Assembly (NCBI RefSeq): GCF_033115175.1
Contig: NC_084836.1
Coordinates: forward strand, 83,604,253-83,668,252
Reading direction: 5' to 3'
From: Lepus europaeus
Taxonomy: Eukaryota > Chordata > Mammalia > Lagomorpha > Leporidae
Length of the DNA stretch: 64,000 nucleotides
Shown here: positions 55,401 through 64,000 of the stretch, in pieces
Position numbering within the stretch: the first letter of the stretch is position 1
How the letters are laid out: every line of letters starts with the position of its first letter
Translations under genes and position numbers: made by a program
The notes under the pieces: model-generated
What the model was told of the DNA's origin: nothing
Seen by the model: the letters and a program-made list of their open reading frames with translations, nothing else
The model's database searches: none

Positions 55401-57290
55401 ATCAGTAAATAATCAAAACCAGAAAGTCTTGTGTGTGTGTGTGCATGTGTAATGGCACAGTCAGGTAGAAGGGACTCTCTAAATGTGAAACATTTTGTAC
55501 CGTTCCTGTTTATTTACCTTTGATCATTTTTCCTAATCATCAAAGTCTCAAGATCAAATATGTTGGCAGATATGTCAGCGCTTTGGACATTGTGTGATTC
55601 TTTTGATATTGTTTCCAATTTTCTCTTCATCTTCAACTGAAAGGATATTTCTGCGCCTGCTTCAGTAATGGGACAGAAGACATGACAGCATCAGAATTCT
55701 TAAATGGAAAGGGTGGTAAGTGAAAAGAAATTCTCCGATTTAACCAGTTCTTGATTATGCAAGATACAGAGTGGAGAAAAGATTCTCTATGTATCTGCGT
55801 ATGTGTGCGTGTGTGTGTGTGTATGCACTTGAAAGACCTCTGAGATTGTGTGTTTTCCAAATTGCAAGTTTCCTATCTCCCATTTTTATTCCAGGGGCCC
55901 AAAGTGCTCCAGTGCGCATGTCACACATTTTTAACAAAATGTATACAACCTTTTTAAGGAAGAACTAATAGCCCAATGTAAAAGCTTCCTGGGGATGAAA
56001 GATGTTCCCGTGAAAAGTTTCTGGTGCTAGGTGTGAGATCTGACTGAAGGCATTAAGCTGTGGCATCTACCTGTGATCTGTGTCTAGCATCTTCCCTCAC
56101 TATCTTCCATCTCGCTCAGAACACCTGGGGCCGACTGTCTTCTCATGTGGCTCCTGGGAGCCGTGCAATCCCAGAGCTCAGTGGATAGATAATCCGCTTG
56201 GCTTTAGAATTAGAGAAGGAAGGGAAGTTTATCTTCCTTTTCCTTCTTAGCTCAATTTAATTTTCTCAGGGACTTCTGCTGCAGTGGCTCGCACTGTCTG
56301 GAATAACTAGAAGGAGGTGAACTCCTTTCTGCTCATGAACTCCAGAGGTTTATCTTTCAGCCTGTGCAGGTCCTGAGTGGCTGTGTGGGGAGCTTCTTAG
56401 TCTCTGAGGCAATGCTTCAGGTTGATGCTATCATGGCATTGACTGACAGGAGCTTCTTGCACCACTAATATGATGGGAAAAGAACTGGCTTTTCCTATTG
56501 TCTGCATTTACCTGTCCCCAGCGTCCACTGAACTGATGTTATTTCATATAAGTGACCTGCATCTATTAAGCCATCTTATTTTGTGCATGTCTGTGCATTC
56601 AAAGAGGCTTAAACAAGTGAATAAAGAAGAAAACGCTCCCAAACAACCACCCAAGGTATAAAAATGTGGCCCGGTTTAGAAAGCATCATGGAGGGGGATG
56701 CATAAGGATCAATTCTTTACAACTATTCCCCTGCCTTTGGATCCATGGGAAGAGGAGGTCAGAGTGTTCTATGGCTGTTTTTAACACAGTTCTTGCTTTT
56801 GATGCGAGGTGCTCGTGACCCTCATGGGCCAGCTTATTTTTTTCACTCCATGCCCAGCTTTAAGTGATTTCATGGTTCCTGTGGTGGGAAGCTTAGCAGA
56901 TTCCTGAGACCTCCTGTGGCTAGGCTTGGTTGCATCATTAGCCCAACCTATAATTTTGCATGCTTGCAACCACCTGGGAACAAACAGTCATGGTCTTTAT
57001 CCATTTTCCTCACCAGTCACCTACAATTGTCCTTGCCTAATGTCTCCCCGCTTCCTTCAATGGGGCTCTTTTTTTCTGATTCAAATGGGGATGTTCTGTG
57101 GTTGCCCCGCTAACAGGTCCCTCCCTTCTCCCCTAACCTCACCAGGTGGATGGCCGGGAGCAGGAGACTCCGTTAGAGCACAGCGTGGGCTTTGTCTGTG
57201 GGCCATGGTTCCCACAGTGCCCTTCATATCCAGTCTCGAGCCAGGGGACTCAAAGGATGCTATAACCAGAATTCACTTTTGACAGCTTGC
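55401..57290. other. Intergenic with two TG microsatellites, no gene seen
   Basis: (TG)n runs at 55431-55443 and 55806-55822. The rest is unique-looking with CpG-poor composition. ORFs of up to 118 codons (56926-57282) show no domain. No splice-flanked exon is recognisable. Confidence 0.45.
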
Positions 57291-57716
57291 TTTATTTTAT
57301 TTTATTTCTGAAAGAATGGTAGACAGAATGATCCCTGGAGCAGGAGAAAAAAGTCCAGAAATAGACCCCAATACACATAGGAATTCAGTATATAAAAAGA
57401 TAAAAAAAAGATGGACCATTTACAGTTGTATTAGGACCCCAGGCTAGACATGTGAAAAACCAATAGTTTAATCCATTTTTCATACCTTACACCAAAGTGA
57501 ATTCTAAAAGAACTCTTGGCTTAAATATGAAAACTGAAACCATGAATAATTAGAAGAAAATACTTGAAAAATGTAGTCTTGACGTGGGGGAGACATTTGA
57601 AGTATGATCCCAAAGTCAGCAGTTATAAAATATTTTTGATTTAACTACATACAAAATTTAGTATAAAAATCATGATAAAAAAATCAGAAGACAAGTAATG
57701 AATAAAAGCAAATTGC
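57291..57716 (+). mobile_element. Ancient L1, ORF2 3' region, first segment
   Basis: aatagaccccaatacacata, ccttacaccaaagtgaattc, aactcttggcttaaatatga and aaactgaaaccatgaataat match the L1 ORF2 RNase-H-like/C-terminal coding region in sense, heavily mutated. It resumes at 58790 after an LTR and two SINEs. Confidence 0.65.
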
Positions 57717-57797
57717 AATTCAGTTGTTGTATTAGTCTGTCTCATCACTATGATGAAATACTTAAGGAAGTCTGTTCATAAAGCAAAGAGGTTCGTT

Positions 57798-58135
57798 TAT
57801 TTTTTTAAAAGATTTTATTTATTTATTTGAGAGGTGGAGTTACAGACAGTGAGAGGGAGAGACAGAGAGAAAGGTCTTTCATCTGCTAGTTCACTCCCCA
57901 AATGGAGTCAATGGCCGGAGCTGTGCAGATCCAAAGCCAGGAGCCTGGAGTTTTTACTGGGTCTCCCACGAAGGTGTAGGGGCCCAAGGACTTGGGCCAT
58001 CTTCTACTGCTTTCCCAGGCCATAGCAGAGCGCTGGATAGGAAGAGGCGCAGCTGGGACTAGAACTGGTGCCCATGTGGGATGCTGGCACTGCAGGCAGC
58101 GGCTTTACCTGTTATACCACAGTGCCAGCCCCACA
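57798..58135 (-). mobile_element. CSINE, antisense, inside the LTR
   Basis: Complete copy with a duplication of caaagaggtt... around it (57783 and 58134 onward). Ends ccacagtgccagcccc. Confidence 0.92.
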
Positions 58136-58270
58136 AAGAGGTTTATTTAGTTCATAGTTCTGAGAGCTCAGGGGTTTGCTGCCAGCAGCAGCAGAAGTCA
58201 GGAGAGGGCTGACTTTGCTGCATCACGCCATGGAGGAAGTGTGTGAGGGTGTGTTAGAGCACACTGCCAG

Positions 58271-58613
58271 GGGCCGACGCTGTGGCATAGCAAGTAAAGC
58301 TGCCACCTGCAATGCTGGCATCCCTTTTGGGTGCTAGTTCTAGTCCCGCTGCTCCTCTTCCGATCCAGCTCTCTGCTGTGGCCTGGGAAAGCAGTGGAAG
58401 ATGACCCAACTCTTTGGGTCCCTGCATCCGCTCAGGAGATCCGGAAGAAGCTCTGGCTCCTGGCTCCTGGCTTCAGATTGGCGCAGCTCCGGCCGTTGCA
58501 GCCAACTGGGGAGTGAACCAGCAGATGGAAGATCTCTCTCTCTCCCTCTCTCTTTCTGCCTCTCCTCTCTCTGATTTTCAAATAAATAAATAAATAAATC
58601 TTAAAAAAAAAAA
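58271..58613 (+). mobile_element. CSINE, sense, inside the LTR
   Basis: Complete copy (ggggccgacgctgtggcatagc to (aaat)n plus A11), flanked by gaRcacactgcYa (about 58258 and 58614). Confidence 0.92.
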
Positions 58614-58789
58614 GAACACACTGCTAGACAGAGAGCTAGAAAGAGCAATTCAGGGGCCAGCCTCCTGGCTCACTCTTACAACAATTCACTATCATGAGAA
58701 CTAATCTGAATCTCTAGTGGGCTGGGAGCTCCACCACTTAACACTGTTACCACTTCCCAACATTGCTACCCTGAGGACAGAGATTCCAA

Positions 58790-59215
58790 CACACACGTCC
58801 TAAGCCATCTCCAAACCAAAGCAGGTGCAACATACAAAGATTCTTGCAAATTGATTAGACAAAAATCTCAAAACTGCCATTGAAAAATAACCATGGATGC
58901 GAGTAGGTGTTTCAGGACAAAGAAATACAAATGACTCATAATCAATAACAAGCCCATCTAACTCATAACAGCTGAAATTCAAATCAAAACCATGACTGGA
59001 ATATTGTTTTTATTTTAAAATCTAGGCATTTAATTACTTTGTTATGGCAAGTGCCAGTGTATAGAAACTATATGCTTTGTGACCGGGCAATGGCAGGTCC
59101 ACTGTGTGAGGCAATTGACAATATCTGTGAAGACTGTAAATGCACAATTGTAGGCCACCATCATTTGGGAATTTATTGTGAAGCTTTACTGATATATAAG
59201 TTCAATGTTATGTCC
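58790..59215 (+). mobile_element. Ancient L1, ORF2 3' region, second segment
   Basis: aagattcttgcaaattgatt, aggacaaagaaatacaaatg and acagctgaaattcaaatcaa match the sense L1 ORF2 C-terminal region. After about 59000 the match is unclear. Confidence 0.55.
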
Positions 59216-59219
59216 AACT

Positions 59220-59690
59220 GTATTAATTTCCTGTGACTGTCAAAAGAAATTATCACAAACTTGGTTATTTCTTAAAACAATCAAAATTTACTCTCTCACA
59301 TTACTGGAGGGCAGAGGTCTGAAATCAGTTTCATGAGGTCAAAACCAAGGTGTCGGTGGGGCCACACTTCATCTGGAGGATCTGACAAAGGATCCATTTC
59401 CTGGTTCTTCCAGCTTCTGTGGCTGCCTGCGTTTGTTGCCGTGTGGCCACATGGCTCCAATTTCAAGGCCAGTGCATTCAGGGCTCTCCCTGCTCTATCT
59501 CTCCCGCATGTGTTGTGTGATCCTCCTCTTCCAACCTTTTGTAAGGATAGCTGCTATTGCATTTAGGATCAGTCCAGGTAACATATAATAATCTCCCCAC
59601 CTTAAGAGCCTTCATTTTATCACATTGCAATATCTGCTAAGCCTCACGGGTTCCTTAGGGGACCACTGTTTAGCCTGTCACATCAAAATT
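59220..59690 (+). repeat. MLT-type LTR
   Basis: aactgtattaatttcctgtg, tatcacaaacttggttattt, ctctcacattactggagggc, agaggtctgaaatcag, ttccagcttctgtggctgcc and ttttgtaaggatagctgcta are diagnostic of an old, very abundant mammalian ERVL-MaLR-type LTR. Subfamily not resolved. Confidence 0.65.
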
Positions 59691-59900
59691 ATACATGATG
59701 GGATTGTTTGTCATAATTCAATATTGGAAACAGCTCACATGCCCATCAGTAGAGAGTTGATTAAATAAATTATGGCCTATGTGTAACATGGAATATTATG
59801 CAAATTCTGATATAGAAAGATTGCCAAGATGTTGTGTATAGTTAAAAATGCAAGACATTTGACATTTGTGATAATAGACTACCATTGGTGTAGAATTATA
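59691..59900 (+). mobile_element. Ancient L1 3' region, third segment
   Basis: ttggaaacagctcacatgcc, catcagtagagagttgatta and aaattatggcctatgtgtaa match the classic sense L1 block near the ORF2 end, so this is the same element as 57291 and 58790. Confidence 0.65.
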
Positions 59901-59954
59901 GACAACCTCCCATCCACCATCCACGTGTACTTACTTTTATGAGGATGCTTTAAA

Positions 59955-60282
59955 AGACTTGTGGTGTGGCATAGAGGGTAGGACCACCGCCTGCAGTGCT
60001 GGAATCCCATATGGGCACCAGTTCAAGTCCCAGCTGCTCCATTTCCAATCCAGCTTTCTGCTGTGGCCTGGGAAAGCAGTGGAAGATGGCTCAGGTCCTT
60101 GGGTCCCTGCACTCATGTGGGAGACCTGGAAGAAGCTCCTGGCTCCTGGCTTCGTACTGGTGTAGCTCCGGCTGTTGTGGACATCTGGGGAGTGAACCAG
60201 TGGATAGATCTCTCTTTCCCTCTCTGCCTCTGCCTCTCTGTAACTCTGCCTTTCAAATAAATAAATAAATCTTTAAAAAAAA
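59955..60282 (+). mobile_element. CSINE, sense
   Basis: Head slightly shortened (acttgtggtgtggcatagag), body and (aaat)n tail intact. Confidence 0.9.
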
Positions 60283-60347
60283 GCCTCATGGAAAAATTAA
60301 ATAAAAGGATGTGTATTTGGGTGCCCCAAATTTTGAAATTCAATCAT

Positions 60348-60478
60348 AAGAAGGTTCTTCAAAAAGTTCATGGAAAATGTGTACTATGAAAAAATTATGC
60401 ATGAATTTCAAATTTTTTTCACAAAATAAACTTATGCTTTCATTCCATTTTTTTTGCAGGAGCCTTTTCAAGTACCGT
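60348..60478 (-). repeat. Mariner-like palindromic MITE
   Basis: Left end ttcttcaaaaagttcatgga followed by ctatgaaaaaattatgcatg and cacaaaataaacttatgctt. The right end is decayed (gagccttttcaag). It shows the cleanest inverted-repeat terminus in the window. Confidence 0.6.
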
Positions 60479-62239
60479 GGTATTCCACATGTACTTGAAT
60501 ATATGTTGAGTATTTCTGGTAACACAAACAAGAAATCAGTGTCATTCCTCTGTTCAAATGGGAATTGAAAAATGGGATGGTGGGGATAGCAGTGGAGGAC
60601 AGGGCTTGTTTTTCACTGAATTGTTACTTTTAAAAAATAAGTTGCCTACAAAAATCTTAATAAATCAATTCATATTCTGGTAAGAACACTGCCGCTGCTT
60701 GCTGCTAGCTTTCGTGGTCCACCATGTGGTACACCTCTTCCCGACTGCCTTCTCCTCCACACAGGGCTCAAAGCCAGCTCCGACTCTATCACTGTCAGCT
60801 GTGCAAGAGGCAGCTTTCTGGTCGACCAGTTACATTCTTCATTGTCCACCTGACTGATGGGAAATGTACCTCTTGTTGACATAGCGACCAGTGGAAGGAG
60901 GCTGCCCTTTGCGGTCTTCTCAGCTCTCCACTTCTATTCTCCCTAGTTCCAGTCAGGCTCCTACTCAGCGATGGAATGCCATCCTTCATAGTCTTGAGAG
61001 AAGTCAACCCCCCATCTTTCCTTGAAGCCGGAGGAATAGAGCCCCATGCAACAAAGCACTCCTCTCTTGGTACCACCTAGGTACTCTCCACAAAGCTAAG
61101 GCTCCGAGGGCTACAGGCTAACAGAACTTCTTCAGGCCTGGAGGCTGGGGTGGCAGCTGTTCAGAATATACTTTCATAGAACATTTTATTTTATGGCAAA
61201 TGCTTAGCAATACAGAAATCAAGTATCTCATACCTTCATCGATCTGAAACACAGTTGGAAGTTTGTAATAAGCATAGAGTTCTTTTGAATATCCCAAGTC
61301 GGCGTTAAAATGTTTATTCTTTAAATATCCTGCCTTTAATTTACAAGACAGCACAGACTTTCTACCCTGAGCCTTTCATCCTTCACTTTACTTATGTTTC
61401 TAATAGTTGCTCTGACCTAATTTCCACCCTTGGCAGATTAGAAGCTACAAATTAGAATTAGGAAGAGGCAAACCTGGCAAATGCAGATAGACACTATGAG
61501 AGCAGCAAGAAAGTTACAATTTTCCTAAAAGGGAAAGAGAAAAACATCATGAAAAAAAAAAAGATAATAATAACAACAAAACCCAGTGTAGGCACAAGTC
61601 CATTATTTCCCCCGAGGTCATCACCTAATGTAACAAGGTCTGATTTTCTTTGCACGTTGCTGCTCAGTTTTCAAGTATTTAATCTATCATGTTGAAGAAG
61701 GCAGAGAAATGTGCAACACATTTTTGAGATGTCTTTGTCCTCATTTTTTTTAAAATAAAAACTTGATGTGAACAACATTTATCTATGGCAGCTTCTATCA
61801 TCAGGATACCAGACTCATTCCTGCAGTGAGGCATTTGACATATGGATAGGCTCCCTGGAACAACAAAAAATCCATTTGAATATGCACCTTAGTTCTCTTA
61901 TCACATATACAGATGGATCCAAGGGCTATGATAGAAAAAGGACTTCCATATGGGATCTCTTCAGGTTCCTGCTTCTAGATTCTTAGCTGTAACATGAACA
62001 GGTATTTAATGTACACAGTTCTCCCTATTAAGTTTATTCTTTTCTCTTAGATATTTGTTCATTCCATGTCTCTGATGATACTTGTTACCTTCTACTTTGC
62101 ATAATTCACAAATTTTTGTGGAAAGTGAGGTTGAGGTCTATGTCATCTTTGTTTTGAAGTAATACATTTTGAATAACTACTCATTGGATGAATGAATGAT
62201 TACTGAGTGAATTAAATATTCAAATTTGCATGGCTTATT
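60479..62239. other. Intergenic, no gene seen
   Basis: Unique-looking. ORFs of up to 93 codons (60670-61076, minus) lack domains. The A-run at 61552-61563 has no retroposon attached that I can recognise. Confidence 0.45.
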
Positions 62240-62345
62240 TTTAAAGAAAGGTTTAAAAAATTTTATTTGAAAGGTAGAGTGACATACATACACACACACA
62301 CACACAAGTTGTTGAAAGACAGAAATTGAGCCCTCTCCTGTTGGA
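62240..62345 (-). mobile_element. Old CSINE 3' fragment with CA microsatellite
   Basis: ggtttaaaaaattttatttgaaaggtagagtg is the diverged tail complement. A (CA)n run at 62289-62307 replaces the usual GA segment. The body is not recognisable. Confidence 0.6.
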
Positions 62346-62380
62346 CACAGGCTATTTCTTGTAGTTGAGGATGGTTTTCT

Positions 62381-62561
62381 TTTCTTTTTGACAGGCAGAG
62401 TTAGACAATGAGAAAGAGAAACAGAGAGAAAGGTCTTCCTTCCATTGGTTCACCCCCCCAAATGGCTGCTATGACCGGCGCACTGTGCCGATCCAAAGCC
62501 AGGAGCCAGGTGCTTCCTCCTGGTCTCCCATGCGTGTGGAGGGTCCAAGCACTTGGGCCAA
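62381..62561 (-). mobile_element. 5'-truncated CSINE2 with perfect 14-bp target-site duplication
   Basis: Flanked by gaggatggttttct at 62367-62380 and 62562-62575. Only the 3' 181 bases are present (tttgacaggcagagttagac to ccaagcacttgggcc). Confidence 0.95.
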
Positions 62562-62651
62562 GAGGATGGTTTTCTAATTAGAAGAAATCAACAATGTGTC
62601 TTAGGCTGGTTTAGGAAAATCCCTTCAATACTGGTAGTCAGAAGCCATGCA

Positions 62652-62977
62652 GGGGCTGGTGTTGTGGTGTGGTGGGTTAAGCCACCATTTGCAATGCCAG
62701 CATCTCATGTCAGAATGACAGTTCAGTCCCAGTTGCTCTGCTTCTGATCCAGCTTCCTGTTAATGCACTGGGGAAGGCAGCAGAAGATAGCCCAAGCATC
62801 TTGTCCCTGTCACCCATGTCACCCTGACCTCTGGCTTCATGTTGGCCCAGACCTGGCTGTTGTGGCCATCTAGGGAGTAAAATAGCAGATGGAAGATCTT
62901 TCTCTTTGTCTCTATCTCTCTCTATATATAACTCTGATTTTAAAAATAAATAAATAAATAAATCTTTTTTTAAAGCA
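62652..62977 (+). mobile_element. CSINE, sense
   Basis: Head aggggctggtgttgtggtgt, diverged body with a small rearrangement near 62810-62830, and an (aaat)n tail. Confidence 0.88.
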
Positions 62978-64000
62978 ACTGATAATTGTGACAGTAGGTG
63001 CATGGACAATGGATTAGTTGACCAACTGTGGCAGTCAAGGCAAATGTAACAGTGAAATGAAAAACACATTTCTATGAATAGACTAATCTGAAATTGACAA
63101 ATGTAGAATCATCCAGGCCAGGTGTGTAAAAAGGGTTGAAGTATATGGAAATGTAGGCAGTTCTGATTGGATCATAAAGTAAGAATACCAAGGAGTTAAC
63201 CTACAAATACACTTTTATGTCCCAATGAAAATCTATGAATCACCTCACCTGGTACAGCATAGCATAACAACTGATAAGGAGAGAAGTAAAATACAGAAAT
63301 TCCCACATGTCTGATAAAGGAAAGATGCTAACCATGTTACTGCAGTAACTCCAGTAACTGTGATGGTGGTGTGCAAAACCTATGTGCTAACTCGCAAATG
63401 TAATTTGCAGATTAACAGGTCTCCTGAAAATCAGAAGCCCATGTCTCAGCTATTTCATTTAAACGTCCATGCTCATGTGAGTTGAAACTGCTAAAGACAC
63501 TGTGTCTCTTGAAAAAGTTGAAATACTTTTCTCTAAACTTAAAAGTGGATGACCTGTGCCCAGGGATACAAATCCTGTTAAGATGCAGAGCCCGATGCAG
63601 CAGGTTTGGGATAGGCCTGAGGTGCTGCACATCCCACACGCTCCCAGCGGATGCTGATGTTGCTGGGCAGTGGACCGTAACTCTAAGCAGCAAGGTTTTA
63701 TGTGCAGAAGAAGATCATTGGTAGTGACTGTTTTGAACTGTGCCTCGAGTTTTTGCACTTCCATGGGGGCAGAGTTTACATAGAGGGCAAGAGTGTGGAC
63801 TAGATCCCTGAAGAAAGAGGTCTTCAATCCCAATTGCAAAATCTTGGGCATTGAAGAGCTATCAGCCTGTAACCTCCTGGCATGAGCCTCGTATTCTACC
63901 CTGTGTCAAACTGGGACCACTGCTTGCTCTCTGCCCCGCCACAATGGGCACTTGCCCTGTTCTTTCAAGCTTGTATCATATGTAGGGAGGGAGTAGTATC
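62978..64000. other. Intergenic to window end, no gene supported
   Basis: ORFs of 93 and 130 codons on the minus strand (63412-63851) overlap in different frames and match nothing I recognise. No repeat family is identified. Confidence 0.4.

Larger units (their letters stand above)
57717..58789. repeat. MaLR-type LTR, split by two CSINEs
   Basis: tgttgtattagtctgtctca...gatgaaatacttaaggaa begins a THE/MST-like LTR. It continues after the first SINE (gtttatttagttcatagttc) and after the second (ctagacagagagctagaaag to tcactatcatgagaactaat and agattccaacacacacgtcc). It sits inside the L1 ORF2 remnant. Confidence 0.6.

Noticed and set aside
63412..63851. Overlapping 93- and 130-codon minus-strand ORFs
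   Set aside because: Different frames, no recognisable product, no splice or promoter context.

Overview
This is mammalian genomic DNA, most likely from a lagomorph and probably rabbit (Oryctolagus). The tRNA-derived C-repeat SINE (CSINE) occurs about 40 times. Its sense copies run from a GGCCGGCGCTGTGG-like head, through a CCCATATGGG core, to a CTTTCAAATAAATAAAT tail. L1 tails of the rabbit type are also frequent. Window and species placement rest on sequence recognition only.

The only functional protein-coding sequence I can recognise is the first coding exon of PCSK2 (proprotein convertase 2). It lies on the minus strand at 2641-2817, inside a CpG island at about 1150-4190. Transcription runs toward position 1, so 1-2640 is the start of intron 1. 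Everything above about 3.2 kb is upstream flank, consistent with the known gene-poor interval upstream of PCSK2 in mammals.

From 4.4 to 64 kb the window is a repeat-built gene desert: CSINEs of several ages, 5'-truncated L1s, ancient L1M pieces, MaLR-type LTRs and a palindromic mariner-like MITE family. At 23.7-25.2 kb there is a processed pseudogene of MCCC2 (methylcrotonoyl-CoA carboxylase beta subunit).

The most unusual structure is at 44741-51239 on the minus strand. It is an L1-like element with a complete-looking 5' end (YY1-type CAAGATGGCGG start), a decayed ORF1 and a normal L1 3' tail, all bounded by a perfect 16-bp target-site duplication. ORF2 is absent. In its place is about 2.7 kb of other sequence, including a same-sense class I endogenous retrovirus gag nucleocapsid/protease remnant. 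This looks like a half-L1 (HAL1-like) element that carries captured retroviral sequence. It was later hit by a second L1 (47254-48117) and a young CSINE (48670-49004), each with its own target-site duplication.

Many insertions can be read precisely from their duplications, so the window gives a good relative chronology. Functionally it offers a neuroendocrine promoter and its upstream flank, with no second gene that I can support.
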